From Bacillus sp. Marseille-Q1617 (GTDB lineage Bacteria; Bacillota; Bacilli; Bacillales; Bacillaceae_B), in NCBI RefSeq assembly GCF_903645295.1, contig NZ_CAHJXM010000003.1:186001-250000 (forward strand): 64,000 nt of DNA, read 5' to 3'. The notes under the pieces were generated by a model, which saw only the letters and a program-made list of their open reading frames with translations, did no database searches and was not told the origin of the DNA. A program made the position numbers and the translations under genes. This document shows positions 10,502-18,416 of this stretch, piece after piece; position 1 is the stretch's first letter, and each line of letters begins with the position of its first letter.

Positions 10502-10534
10502 TGCTCGGAACTGAAAGCAAATAAGGAGAGGAGA

Positions 10535-10690
10535 ATGAAAAATGATGAACATACAGGAGAAGAGAAGAAATGCGCTATGGGTAGAGAAGGATTCTGCCTA
10601 GTTACACGAAAGAAGGTGGAAGAATTGTTTCTGAATATTCTAGTCTGGACTGCTGTCTTTCATAAGAAAAAGAAAAGAAATGACAGATGA
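10535..10690 (+). CDS. second YrzI-like small ORF
   Basis: From the ATG at 10535 (after AAGGAGAGGAGA) a 51-residue protein can be read. Its last 21 residues, starting at codon 31 (TTG, 10625), read FLNILVWTAVFHKKKK and align with the start of the upstream YrzI protein. That TTG has its own AAGGTGG site five bases upstream, so the true product may be a 21-residue YrzI paralogue. In that case the upstream ATG at 10542 would open a 19-codon ORF ending at 10601. Which start is used cannot be settled from sequence. Confidence 0.5.
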   Translation: MKNDEHTGEEKKCAMGREGFCLVTRKKVEELFLNILVWTAVFHKKKKRNDR

Positions 10691-10692
10691 TC

Positions 10693-10729
10693 AAAAGGGA
10701 TGCCTCTTAGAGTGAGGCATCCCTTTTTT
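10693..10729 (+). terminator. terminator after the YrzI pair
   Basis: AAGGGATGCCTC and GAGGCATCCCTT pair perfectly around TTAGAGT and run into six T residues. Confidence 0.95.
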
Positions 10730-10886
10730 CATGAACAGAACTATGCAGTTAAGGAAGATCCGGTCACAAATCTGTCATGTATTAGTAAAGAGTTGTTCAC
10801 GTTTGGCCCGAGAATCGGCGAGTAAAAGTGATACATTAATAGTAAGAAGGAAAGTTGATTCCTGACTTAAAAAAGGAGTGAATGAG

Positions 10887-10964
10887 ATGTTTTCCATGAT
10901 AATGGGTCTTGTCTTAACGTCTGTCATTGGTTTGATCATTGCTGCTGAAGTCAGTGTGGAGTAG
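10887..10964 (+). CDS. 25-residue single-helix membrane peptide
   Basis: Starts after a consensus AAAAGGAGTG. Nearly the whole peptide (MFSMIMGLVLTSVIGLIIAA) is one predicted membrane helix, ending in a short acidic tail. Followed 28 bases later by a perfect terminator, so it is its own transcription unit. No family recognised; toxin-like and stress-type mini membrane proteins look like this, but no antisense partner is evident. I found no convincing sigma-A promoter. Confidence 0.5.
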   Translation: MFSMIMGLVLTSVIGLIIAAEVSVE

Positions 10965-10991
10965 TTTAGAGAGAGAAATATTGAATCTGTT

Positions 10992-11022
10992 AAAAAGCGA
11001 TCAATTTTGGATCGCTTTTTTT
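10992..11022. terminator. bidirectional terminator
   Basis: AAAAAGCGATC and GATCGCTTTTT pair perfectly around AATTTTG. T-runs on both strands serve the 25-codon ORF (+) and the GNAT gene (-), which ends three bases away. Confidence 0.93.
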
Positions 11023-11024
11023 AG

Positions 11025-11531
11025 TTACATTTGTCCTGTCCCTACCGATTTGCTTCTCCTTTCCAACAAAAGGGTATCCCGCCATACACCGTCCAACATA
11101 CCAATTTTTTCTCTATGGCCCACAACACGGAATCCATGCTTTTCATGCAATCTGATACTTGAAACATTTTCAGGGAATATTCCCGCTTGCAGGGTCCAAT
11201 AACCATGAGATTCACTGACTTCTATCAGAGCATCCAGAAGGAGGCTCCCCGTGCCTTTACCCTGATGTTGAGTCGAAACATATACACTTACTTCAGCTAC
11301 CCCTGCATAAACACATCTGCCGGAAACCGGGCTCAATGCAGCCCAGCCCTGTAAAGAATCAGCTGTACGTGCCACAATCCTCCCTTCCTTAGCATGACCC
11401 TCATCCCATTCTTCCCAGGTGGGGGCTTCTTTTTGAAAGGTTGCATTCCCGGTTGCTATCCCTTCTACATAAATCTCTCTTACCCCTGCCCAGTCTTCAG
11501 CTTTCATTTCATCAATGAATAATTTTTTCAT
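11025..11531 (-). CDS. GNAT acetyltransferase, phosphinothricin/arsinothricin-type
   Basis: 168 residues of the GNAT fold. The acetyl-CoA loop is QHQGKGTGSLLL and the C-terminal block GFRVVGHREKIGMLDGVWRD is characteristic of the PAT/ArsN1 group. Members acetylate the amino group of phosphinothricin, methionine sulfoximine or the organoarsenical arsinothricin. Its place beside an ars operon makes an ArsN1-like role attractive, but that is inference from context. The start ATG at 11531 is chosen because the upstream in-frame Met at 11564 has no ribosome binding site. Confidence 0.8.
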   Translation of the reverse strand: MKKLFIDEMKAEDWAGVREIYVEGIATGNATFQKEAPTWEEWDEGHAKEGRIVARTADSLQGWAALSPVSGRCVYAGVAEVSVYVSTQHQGKGTGSLLLDALIEVSESHGYWTLQAGIFPENVSSIRLHEKHGFRVVGHREKIGMLDGVWRDTLLLERRSKSVGTGQM

Positions 11532-11607
11532 TAGAATTCCACACTCTCTATTAGAAGTATTCATAAATTTTACTAATATTTAGAATTAAAATTCAACTAA
11601 AAATCAC

Positions 11608-11645
11608 TTGTCATCCATATATAAGTGAAATATTATATAAGCATA
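11608..11645 (+). promoter_or_regulatory. promoter and likely operator of arsR-arsB-arsC
   Basis: TTGTCA (11608-11613), 17-bp spacer and TATTAT (11631-11636). The spacer and -10 region contain two ATATAAG words (11619-11625 and about 11635-11641) that also occur before arsD, so they are likely ArsR contacts. Confidence 0.7.
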
Positions 11646-11687
11646 GAATAATATATTGATACCCGAAAAAAGCCTGGAGGTGATTTG

Positions 11688-12032
11688 ATGAAAGCATCGG
11701 CTATTGAAATCGATAAGTCTGCTGCAATCTTGAAATTATTAGGGGATAAAACCCGTTTGAGGATGGTGAAGATACTGGATACGAATGACTGCTGCGTATG
11801 TGAATTCGTAGAAATTTTTAAAGCCAGTCAACCTGCCATCAGTCAGCATGTGCGAAAATTAAAGGATGTCGGGATTGTAAGGGAAAAGCGCAGGGGGCAG
11901 TGGATTATTTATTCCCTCAACCGTGATAGTGAATACTTTCCGATGATCCAAACCCTGCTTGATCACCTTCCGAACCAGGACTTCAAACTGAAGGAATTGG
12001 AGGAACAGGGCTTGCGGATATCTTGTGAATAA
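11688..12032 (+). CDS. arsR: ArsR-family arsenic-responsive repressor (ArsR1)
   Basis: 114-residue winged-helix SmtB/ArsR repressor. The metalloid site DCCVCEF lies at residues 34-40 in the recognition-proximal helix, followed by the helix-turn-helix ASQPAISQHVRKLK. Binding of As(III) or Sb(III) to the Cys cluster is known to release such repressors from DNA. GGAGGTG precedes ATG at 11688. First gene of the arsRBC unit, 18 bases before arsB. Confidence 0.93.
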   Translation: MKASAIEIDKSAAILKLLGDKTRLRMVKILDTNDCCVCEFVEIFKASQPAISQHVRKLKDVGIVREKRRGQWIIYSLNRDSEYFPMIQTLLDHLPNQDFKLKELEEQGLRISCE

Positions 12033-12050
12033 TTGGAGGTAAAAGGAATT

Positions 12051-13340
12051 ATGACCATTTTAGCATCAGTGATCTTTCTCATCACCCTTGTTCTCGTCAT
12101 ATGGCAGCCTAAAGGGCTTTCCATAGGCTGGTCCGCTTGCGGAGGAGCCGTATTGGCGCTGGTTGCAGGGGTCGTCGATTTCAATGATGTGGTGGATGTC
12201 ACATCTATCGTTTGGAATGCGACTTTAGCGTTCATCGCCATCATCATCATATCACTCATACTTGATGAGATTGGATTCTTCGAGTGGGCTGCCTTACATA
12301 TGGCAAAGGCAGCAAAAGGGAACGGCGTTCGGATGTTCGTCTACGTTTCATTGTTAGGTGCGGTTGTGGCAGCTCTCTTTGCAAACGATGGAGCAGCCCT
12401 TATACTGACACCCATCGTATTAGCGATGGTACGGAACCTGAACTTCAGTGAGAAACTTGTATTTCCGTTTATCATTGCCAGCGGCTTTATCGCTGACACG
12501 ACATCCCTTCCTCTGGTCGTCAGCAACCTGGTGAATATCGTCTCCGCTGACTTTTTTGGCATAGGGTTTGTAGAGTTTGCTTCCCGGATGATTGTTCCGA
12601 ACTTCTTCTCGCTAGGGGCAAGCATTTTGGTTCTGTATCTATTCTTCCGTAAAAGCATTCCTAAGAACTATGATGTTTCCCAGCTGAAAAAACCGGTTGA
12701 AGCGATCCGTGACGAGAAAATGTTCCGTCTTTCCTGGGTTGTTCTGGCTGTCTTATTGATCGGCTACTTTGCAAGTGAGTTCATCGGTCTTCCGGTATCC
12801 ATCATTGCAGGGATTGTCGCTATTTTCTTTTTGGCAATGGCGAGAAGGAGTGCAGCTGTCAATACGAAGACCGTCATCAAAGGCGCTCCGTGGGCTATCG
12901 TGTTTTTCTCGATTGGAATGTACGTCGTCGTGTATGGTCTTCGTAATGTAGGACTTACCAATGTGCTGGCAGACGTCATCCAGATGACTGCTGACCAAGG
13001 TTTATTCGCAGCTACAGTCGGAATGGGATTCATCGCGGCGATTCTTTCTTCCATTATGAACAATATGCCGACCGTCATGATTGATGCCCTTGCGATTGCA
13101 GACACTGATACTACCGGGGTTGTCCGCGAAGCGCTCATCTACGCGAATGTCATCGGATCGGATCTTGGACCGAAGATCACGCCAATCGGGTCACTCGCTA
13201 CATTATTATGGCTCCACGTTCTTTCATTAAAAGGAGTAAAAATCTCCTGGGGGACGTATTTTAAAACAGGAATCATTTTGACCATCCCAACCCTGTTCAT
13301 TACATTAGTCGGACTTTACTTATGGTTATTAATTATTTAA
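12051..13340 (+). CDS. arsB: arsenite efflux pump ArsB
   Basis: 429-residue polytopic membrane protein of the ArsB family with about eleven to twelve hydrophobic segments. The family signature [18 protein letters not shown] lies near residue 115. Exports As(III)/Sb(III), either alone driven by membrane potential or energised by ArsA. The ATG at 12051 follows GGAGGTAAAAGGAATT. The upstream in-frame TTG overlaps the ribosome binding site. ArsA and ArsD are encoded just downstream, so a full ArsAB ATPase complex is likely. Confidence 0.95.
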   Translation: MTILASVIFLITLVLVIWQPKGLSIGWSACGGAVLALVAGVVDFNDVVDVTSIVWNATLAFIAIIIISLILDEIGFFEWAALHMAKAAKGNGVRMFVYVSLLGAVVAALFANDGAALILTPIVLAMVRNLNFSEKLVFPFIIASGFIADTTSLPLVVSNLVNIVSADFFGIGFVEFASRMIVPNFFSLGASILVLYLFFRKSIPKNYDVSQLKKPVEAIRDEKMFRLSWVVLAVLLIGYFASEFIGLPVSIIAGIVAIFFLAMARRSAAVNTKTVIKGAPWAIVFFSIGMYVVVYGLRNVGLTNVLADVIQMTADQGLFAATVGMGFIAAILSSIMNNMPTVMIDALAIADTDTTGVVREALIYANVIGSDLGPKITPIGSLATLLWLHVLSLKGVKISWGTYFKTGIILTIPTLFITLVGLYLWLLII

Positions 13341-13364
13341 CAAACATTAAAGGAGAGATTCAAC

Positions 13365-13784
13365 ATGTCAAAGAAAACCATCTACTTCCTATGCACAGGT
13401 AATTCATGCAGAAGCCAAATGGCTGAAGGCTGGGCAAAAAAACACTTAGGTGATGAGTGGAACGTATATAGTGCGGGAATCGAAGCTCATGGCTTGAACC
13501 CCAATGCGGTTAAGGCGATGAAAGAGTCAGGAATCGATATCACAAATCAAACATCAGATATCATCGACCCTGAAATCTTGAATAATTCCGACCTGGTCGT
13601 AACGCTATGCGGAGATGCTGCAGATAAATGTCCAATGACCCCTCCTCATGTAAAACGGGAGCATTGGGGATTTGATGACCCTGCAAAAGCTGAAGGAACC
13701 GAAGAAGAAAAATGGGCATTCTTCCAGCGAGTACGAGACGAAATCGGTGAACGAATCAACCGTTTTGCTGAGACGGGTGAATAA
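13365..13784 (+). CDS. arsC: thioredoxin-coupled arsenate reductase ArsC
   Basis: 139-residue low-molecular-weight phosphatase-fold reductase. The P-loop CTGNSCRS begins at C10, and the redox relay cysteines C82 and C89 are in LCGDAADKC, exactly the B. subtilis/S. aureus ArsC pattern. Reduces As(V) to As(III) for export by ArsB, recycled by thioredoxin. Follows arsB by 24 bases with an AAAGGAGAG site. A terminator follows. Confidence 0.97.
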   Translation: MSKKTIYFLCTGNSCRSQMAEGWAKKHLGDEWNVYSAGIEAHGLNPNAVKAMKESGIDITNQTSDIIDPEILNNSDLVVTLCGDAADKCPMTPPHVKREHWGFDDPAKAEGTEEEKWAFFQRVRDEIGERINRFAETGE

Positions 13785-13792
13785 AAAAACAT

Positions 13793-13820
13793 AACCAAGA
13801 GATTTTTCTCTTGGTTTCTT
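13793..13820 (+). terminator. terminator after arsC
   Basis: AACCAAGAGA pairs with TCTCTTGGTT around a short T loop, followed by TCTTTATT. Separates arsRBC from arsDA. Confidence 0.8.
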
Positions 13821-13828
13821 TATTACTT

Positions 13829-13857
13829 AAATATAAGTAAGTGCTTATGGATAATAG
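13829..13857 (+). promoter_or_regulatory. possible ArsR operator/promoter before arsD
   Basis: The dyad ATAAG-TAAGTG-CTTAT lies upstream of a GGATAAT -10-like word, and the AAATATAAGT part repeats the ATATAAGT of the arsR promoter. No good -35 is seen. Suggests arsDA and downstream genes are separately controlled by ArsR1. Confidence 0.45.
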
Positions 13858-13869
13858 AGGAGTGTTACG

Positions 13870-14235
13870 ATGAAAAAAGTTGAGATCTTTGATCCGGCCA
13901 TGTGCTGTTCTACAGGTGTATGTGGACCAAGTGTCGACCCCGAGCTTACCCGGATAGCATCAGCCGTATATTCGCTTGAACAAAAAGGGTTCAGCATCTC
14001 GCGTTATCAGCTAACAAATGAACCGGAGAAATTTGCAGAAAATCCGGTCGTGAGCAAAACCCTTCAAGAAAAGGGGCCGGACTCATTGCCTTTAGTGTTG
14101 AAAGACGGTGAAGTTGTCAATATGGGAACTTACCCGACCAATGAGGAATTGGCAGAATGGTTCAACCTTCCCCCGGAAGAATTAACCAAGAAACCCAAAG
14201 TTCGCTTATCCCTGGATTTAAAATCACGGAAGTAA
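13870..14235 (+). CDS. arsD: arsenic metallochaperone ArsD
   Basis: 121 residues. The conserved As(III)-binding triad C12-C13-C18 lies in MCCSTGVCG near the N-terminus. ArsD hands As(III)/Sb(III) to ArsA, raising its affinity, and has weak repressor activity in some systems. The C-terminal Cys pairs of E. coli ArsD are absent, as in other Firmicute forms. Sits 15 bases before arsA, its partner. Confidence 0.94.
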   Translation: MKKVEIFDPAMCCSTGVCGPSVDPELTRIASAVYSLEQKGFSISRYQLTNEPEKFAENPVVSKTLQEKGPDSLPLVLKDGEVVNMGTYPTNEELAEWFNLPPEELTKKPKVRLSLDLKSRK

Positions 14236-14250
14236 GAAAGGAAGGACATT

Positions 14251-16026
14251 ATGTTTCAACCTTATTTACCTCAACATGCTGTTCACACTCCATTCCTTTT
14301 CATAACAGGTAAAGGAGGTGTGGGCAAGACGTCAACAGCAAGTGCAACTGCACTTGCTCTAGCCGATGGCGGGAAGAAGGTTCTCCTCATAAGTACCGAT
14401 CCTGCGTCGAACTTGCAGGATGTGTTCCAAATGGAATGTTCAAACACGCCCAAACCCGTTCCCGGTGAGGACAATCTTTTTATCAGTAACATCGACCCTG
14501 AAGAATCTGCCAGGGCGTATCGCGAAAAAGTGGTCGGCCCGTACAAGGGAGTTCTACCTGAGACTGTGGTTGCGACCATGGAAGAACAATTATCCGGTGC
14601 CTGCACAGTGGAGATTGCCGCGTTTGATGAGTTTTCAGGTCTCCTTTCCAATGAAGAGGTGATAGAAGAATATGATCACATCATATTTGATACGGCTCCC
14701 ACTGGACATACGCTTCGTTTACTGCAGCTTCCTGCAGCATGGAATGGGTTTCTTGAAGAAAGTACCCACGGAGCATCTTGTTTAGGGCCCCTGGCAGGGC
14801 TTTCAGAAAAAAAAGCCCTGTATGCCAGAACGGTTGAAGTCTTATCCGATAAAAAACAAACGACTTTATTGCTTGTTACAAGAGCGGACGGTTCCTCTCT
14901 TGCAGAAGCCAATAGAGCCTCAGAAGAATTAAGGGAGATTGGGCTGGTTAATCAGCATCTGCTTATCAACGGCCTTTTAAAGGAAAGGGTAAGTGACGAT
15001 GCAATTTCAATTGCCTTCTATGACAAGCAGCAAAAAGCTTTGTGCGGAATGCCTGAAAACCTGAAACAATTGGTCACTTACTCACTCCCGTTTGTTTCCT
15101 ATTCACTGACAGGTGTAAACAATCTGCGCTCTTTATTCAAGCAGGACATACTGCCTGAAAGTGAAATGAAAGATGACATCGACTCTTCAATAGAAACAGG
15201 GAAGTTAAATGATCTTATTGAAGACTTATTAGGGAAAGAAACTTCTTTAATCTTCACCATGGGAAAAGGGGGCGTCGGGAAAACAACCGTTGCGTCGGCA
15301 ATTGCCGTAGGGCTGGTCGAGAAGGGGCAAAAGGTTCACTTAACAACGACTGATCCCGCTGCTCATATCAACTATCAATTTCATCATGATCAATTGAATG
15401 AACGGTTGACAATCAGCAGCATCAATCCAAAAATGGAAGTTGAAAAATATAAAGATGAGGTTTTAAGTAACGCAAAAGATGATCTTGAGGAAGATGGTCT
15501 GGCTTATTTAGAAGAAGATTTAAACTCTCCCTGCACAGAAGAGATTGCGTTATTCAGGGCATTCAGTGAAGTGGTTTCCCGCTCAGAGAATGAAATTGTC
15601 GTCATTGACACAGCACCTACCGGTCATACACTCCTATTATTGGATGCGGCTGAGTCATTCAGTAAGGAAATTGAGAAATCCACAGGGGATATCCCCTCCA
15701 GTGTAAAGGATCTATTGCCAAAATTACGAAACAAAGAAGAAACAGCCGTGGTCATTGTCACCTTGGCTGAGGCAACCCCTGTAATGGAAGCTTCACGCCT
15801 GCAGGAGGACCTTAAGCGCGCCTCGATCCATCCCCAATGGTGGGTCATCAATCAAAATCTGTTACAAACGAAAACAAGTGATCCAGTGTTAAAGGGTAAA
15901 GCCCTCGCTGAAAAAGAGTGGATTTTGAAAGTGAAGGAACAGTTCGCAGAAAAAACAGCGGTGATTCCCTGGATGGAAGAAGAAAAGATCGGCTATAACA
16001 AGCTGATGGATTATATGAAGTATTAA
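14251..16026 (+). CDS. arsA: arsenite-transporting ATPase ArsA (two-domain)
   Basis: 591 residues formed of two homologous nucleotide-binding halves. Walker A GKGGVGKT is at residues 20-27 and again at 338-345, each followed by a DTAPTGHTLR/LL signature. The three metalloid-site cysteines are C118, C177 and C428, matching the C113/C172/C422 layout of E. coli ArsA. Couples ATP hydrolysis to As(III) extrusion through ArsB. Ribosome binding site AAGGAAGGAC. Confidence 0.96.
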   Translation: MFQPYLPQHAVHTPFLFITGKGGVGKTSTASATALALADGGKKVLLISTDPASNLQDVFQMECSNTPKPVPGEDNLFISNIDPEESARAYREKVVGPYKGVLPETVVATMEEQLSGACTVEIAAFDEFSGLLSNEEVIEEYDHIIFDTAPTGHTLRLLQLPAAWNGFLEESTHGASCLGPLAGLSEKKALYARTVEVLSDKKQTTLLLVTRADGSSLAEANRASEELREIGLVNQHLLINGLLKERVSDDAISIAFYDKQQKALCGMPENLKQLVTYSLPFVSYSLTGVNNLRSLFKQDILPESEMKDDIDSSIETGKLNDLIEDLLGKETSLIFTMGKGGVGKTTVASAIAVGLVEKGQKVHLTTTDPAAHINYQFHHDQLNERLTISSINPKMEVEKYKDEVLSNAKDDLEEDGLAYLEEDLNSPCTEEIALFRAFSEVVSRSENEIVVIDTAPTGHTLLLLDAAESFSKEIEKSTGDIPSSVKDLLPKLRNKEETAVVIVTLAEATPVMEASRLQEDLKRASIHPQWWVINQNLLQTKTSDPVLKGKALAEKEWILKVKEQFAEKTAVIPWMEEEKIGYNKLMDYMKY

Positions 16027-16042
16027 TGGAGGTAACAACAAC

Positions 16043-16468
16043 ATGACTAAAAACTATCATGAATTAATCAAGGATCGTATTTATGTCGGCGGGGCGGCCG
16101 ACGCTGAAGAAGCAGTAAAGAATGAACAGATCGATTTTGTTTTTGATTTGCGTGCTGAATCGCCAAATAATGATACAGAGTATACTCGTATCCACAGCCC
16201 GATCGTGGATGATGCGGGTGACCAGGATGACTCCATAAAAGAATCTATCCACCAGGTTGTATCTGCCTATAGAGAAGGCAAGAATGTATTCTTTCACTGC
16301 CAGGGAGGCAGCAACCGAACTGGTACCGTGGCGGTGGGGACACTGCTTGAACTTGGTAAAGCGAAAACATTGGATGAGGCTGAAGCCATGGCGAAACAAT
16401 CACGGCCAAAGATCAATGTAAAACCTGAAATGATGGTCTCTTTACGTAAACTCTACCCACAATCTTAA
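16043..16468 (+). CDS. dual-specificity-phosphatase-like protein in ars operon
   Basis: 141 residues with a cysteine phosphatase signature H85-C86-Q-G-G-S-N-R92-T-G (HCX5R), an upstream acidic loop VDDAGDQDD (about 56-63) that could hold the general acid, and a DFVFDLRAE strand typical of DSP/PTP folds. Lies 16 bases after arsA and 16 before the HesB-like gene, with a GGAGG site, so it is co-transcribed. The natural substrate is unknown. Phosphate or arsenate ester hydrolysis, or an arsenate-handling role, are inferences from context. Confidence 0.75.
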   Translation: MTKNYHELIKDRIYVGGAADAEEAVKNEQIDFVFDLRAESPNNDTEYTRIHSPIVDDAGDQDDSIKESIHQVVSAYREGKNVFFHCQGGSNRTGTVAVGTLLELGKAKTLDEAEAMAKQSRPKINVKPEMMVSLRKLYPQS

Positions 16469-16484
16469 CAGGAGGGAATTTCAA

Positions 16485-16760
16485 ATGCAGATTACTGATC
16501 AAGCAAAACAAGTATTATTGGATATTCTAAAAGAACAAGGAGCAGAAGGCATCCGTCTATCTACGGCTGCCGGGTGCTGCGGACCGCAAATTGCAGTATC
16601 GATGGACGAGCCGAAACCAACAGATAACATTCAAACCATCAACGGTATACGGGTTGCCATCGACCCAGACATGACGGCAACCCAAGAACTAACGATTGAC
16701 TTGGAGAAGACACCTGAGGGAGAAGGACTGGTCCTCATCGGAGCGAATAACTGTTGTTAA
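16485..16760 (+). CDS. HesB/IscA-like CC-motif protein in ars operon
   Basis: 91-residue small protein of the A-type Fe-S carrier fold: N-terminal ITDQAKQVLLDILKEQ, then AGCCGPQ (C31-C32) and a C-terminal NNCC (C90-C91) where IscA has its CGC pair. The paired vicinal cysteines would suit As(III) as well as Fe-S clusters. Last gene of the arsDA operon, with AGGAGGG before ATG and a strong terminator after it. A role as arsenite buffer or Fe-S repair factor is inference. Confidence 0.7.
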   Translation: MQITDQAKQVLLDILKEQGAEGIRLSTAAGCCGPQIAVSMDEPKPTDNIQTINGIRVAIDPDMTATQELTIDLEKTPEGEGLVLIGANNCC

Positions 16761-16762
16761 AT

Positions 16763-16797
16763 AAAAAGGCAGCTGCTTCTTGAGCGGCTGCCTTTTG
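16763..16797. terminator. convergent terminator of ars operon / arsP
   Basis: AAAAAGGCAGC and GCTGCCTTTT pair (stem extended by GC/GC) and lie between convergent genes, with A and T runs usable on both strands. Confidence 0.9.
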
Positions 16798-16801
16798 TTC
16801 A

Positions 16802-17668
16802 TTAGACTAAATAAAAGATGAATCCGGAGACGGTAGACATTGAAATCACCGATAGCACAAAGATGAAGACCAGTTCTTTTTTAAAGATGGATTTGAGCAG
16901 GACCACTTCAGGAAGGCTCGCTCCCGCTGAACTGATCATCATCGCCATAACCGGACCGAGAGCCATTCCTTTCATGATCAAAATCTGTGATATGGGAATC
17001 ATGCTGGATAGCCGTATATACAATGGAACTCCGATAATGGCTGCAATCGGGATCAACCACCAATGATCTCTTCCAAAGAAATCGGATATCCATTCAGTAG
17101 GAACCAGACCATGGATGACTGCACCAACTGCTGCCCCGATGATAAGATATGGAAATACACTTCTCATTAATTGAAGGGTTTCTTTCATTGCTCCCTTCAA
17201 GGAAAATTTCTTTTCCTCTTCACTGAAGCCGGACATCATGACATTTTTGACATATTTCTCAAATCCTAATGCTTCTAAAATAAATCCAACAGCGATAGAG
17301 AAGAAGGTAGTGACCAGTGTGTAAATCAGTGTCACCTTCCAGCCGAGAACCACTCCCATGATTGTGAGGATGGTTGGATCCAAAACGGGTGAAGCGAATA
17401 AAAAGATCATGACAATACCGAAAGGCATTTTCTTTTTCAGCATGTTCACCACCACAGGAATGGTGGAGCAGGAGCAAAATGGAGTAATGAAAGCAAAGAC
17501 GATCGCAGCAGCTGCACCCCATGCTTTATTCCTGCCAGATATCAATTTCTCGATTTTTTCATAAGGGATGAATCCTTGTAATGCACTGATGGCAAATGAA
17601 ATGATCACAAACAAAACCGTTAATTCGAGTACAATCTCAAGAAAGCTTCTTAAAGTTTCTTCCCACAT
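16802..17668 (-). CDS. arsP: ArsP/DUF318-type permease
   Basis: 288 residues with about eight membrane segments. Signature TPFCSCSTIPV at residues 62-72 (C65, C67), as in the ArsP permease family (PF03773), and a second G/P-rich conserved block near GVPLYIRLSS. Characterised ArsP proteins export trivalent organoarsenicals such as methylarsenite and roxarsone(III); other family members are uncharacterised. Encoded downstream of the Cys-rich miniprotein and ArsR2 on the same strand, so probably induced through ArsR2. Confidence 0.85.
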   Translation of the reverse strand: MWEETLRSFLEIVLELTVLFVIISFAISALQGFIPYEKIEKLISGRNKAWGAAAAIVFAFITPFCSCSTIPVVVNMLKKKMPFGIVMIFLFASPVLDPTILTIMGVVLGWKVTLIYTLVTTFFSIAVGFILEALGFEKYVKNVMMSGFSEEEKKFSLKGAMKETLQLMRSVFPYLIIGAAVGAVIHGLVPTEWISDFFGRDHWWLIPIAAIIGVPLYIRLSSMIPISQILIMKGMALGPVMAMMISSAGASLPEVVLLKSIFKKELVFIFVLSVISMSTVSGFIFYLV

Positions 17669-17688
17669 CTAGTTGATCCCCTTTCCTT

Positions 17689-17868
17689 TTAGCTTACTGC
17701 CGGGCAGCAGTTATTACAGCAGGCGTGCTTTCTCTTTGGTTTTTTAGAGATGAATTTGGATAGGATGGGTTGCAATAAGAACGATTCAGCCTGATTTCTT
17801 TCAACCATCTCCTTCATTTCACTCATCTTTTGTTTTATTATCATTTCTTCTTTGAACATATTGAACAT
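17689..17868 (-). CDS. 59-residue Cys-rich protein
   Basis: N-terminal three quarters is a charged, helical segment (MFNMFKEEMIIKQKMSEM...); the C-terminus is basic and then HACCNNCCPAVS with two vicinal Cys pairs. GGAGGGG lies 5 bases upstream of ATG on the minus strand. Sits between arsR2 and arsP, about 20 bases before arsP. No family recognised; the CCxxCC tail suggests binding of a thiophilic metal or As(III), perhaps delivery to the permease. Confidence 0.7.
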   Translation of the reverse strand: MFNMFKEEMIIKQKMSEMKEMVERNQAESFLLQPILSKFISKKPKRKHACCNNCCPAVS

Positions 17869-17884
17869 GTTAACCCCTCCATTA

Positions 17885-17922
17885 ATCAAAATAAATTGAT
17901 TTATATATCAAAAAAAATTGAT
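17885..17922 (-). promoter_or_regulatory. two ArsR2-type operators inside the arsR2 operon
   Basis: Two 16-bp dyads of form ATCAA-N6-TTGAT at 17885-17900 and 17907-17922, separated by six bases, in the gap between arsR2 and the Cys-rich gene. Same word occurs at three other places up to 18498. Suggests a second controlled promoter for the miniprotein-arsP pair. Confidence 0.7.
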
Positions 17923-17936
17923 GTAAATCCTAAAAA

Positions 17937-18260
17937 TTAGCATGTTGGCCTGAACAGACAACATAGCTCAGCTGATAGAAGATGATTAATCTCGCTTTGG
18001 TTCAAGGAATAGTAGCTCCATGTCCCTCTGGTTTCTTTGGTGATGATATTTGCATCGAGAAGGATTTTAAGGTGATAGGAAAGTTTCGACTGGGCCATAT
18101 CCATAAGCGGAGCAAGATCACAAACGCACATTTCTCCTTTTTCGGTCAAGATGTTCATGATCTGAAGTCTCTTTTGGTCGGCGATTGCTTTGAATTTTGC
18201 TTCATACGTTTCAAACATCTTTTGTTTAGAAATGTCTTGTAATGGTATTTCCTTCTTCAT
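17937..18260 (-). CDS. ArsR-family repressor (ArsR2)
   Basis: 107-residue winged-helix repressor with metalloid motif EMCVCDL (C45, C47), helix-turn-helix AQSKLSYHLKILLDA, and an unusual Cys-rich C-terminus ELCCLFRPTC (C100, C101, C107). This may complete a three-coordinate As(III) site or sense a different ligand. An in-frame ATG at 18275 exists, but GAGG precedes the ATG at 18260. Divergent from the 43-residue Cys-rich gene. Distinct from ArsR1 (different operator word), so the island carries two independent switches. Confidence 0.9.
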   Translation of the reverse strand: MKKEIPLQDISKQKMFETYEAKFKAIADQKRLQIMNILTEKGEMCVCDLAPLMDMAQSKLSYHLKILLDANIITKETRGTWSYYSLNQSEINHLLSAELCCLFRPTC

Positions 18261-18298
18261 TTGTTGTAACCTCATTTCTAATTCGTCTTGATATCCTC

Positions 18299-18327
18299 AT
18301 CTTATATCCAATATTTTCATGTGTCAA
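18299..18327 (-). promoter_or_regulatory. sigma-A promoter of arsR2
   Basis: On the minus strand TTGACA (18327-18322), 17-bp spacer, TAAGAT (18304-18299). An ATCAA-N6-TTGAT operator abuts it upstream at 18335-18350. Confidence 0.75.
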
Positions 18328-18334
18328 GGAAATA

Positions 18335-18350
18335 ATCAATATTTTTTGAT
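18335..18350. promoter_or_regulatory. ArsR2-type operator upstream of arsR2
   Basis: ATCAATATTTTTTGAT, third copy of the ATCAA-N6-TTGAT dyad, just upstream of the arsR2 -35 box. Confidence 0.65.
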
Positions 18351-18416
18351 GTACTGATTTACTGTATGCAGGATGGATCACAAAAGTGATTAAAACAATT
18401 TTTTTTGATTTAATAG

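Noticed and set aside
10800-10886. SigK or SigE promoter for the 25-codon membrane peptide
   Set aside because: GATACATTA resembles a -10 element, but no AC or SigE -35 sits at the right distance.
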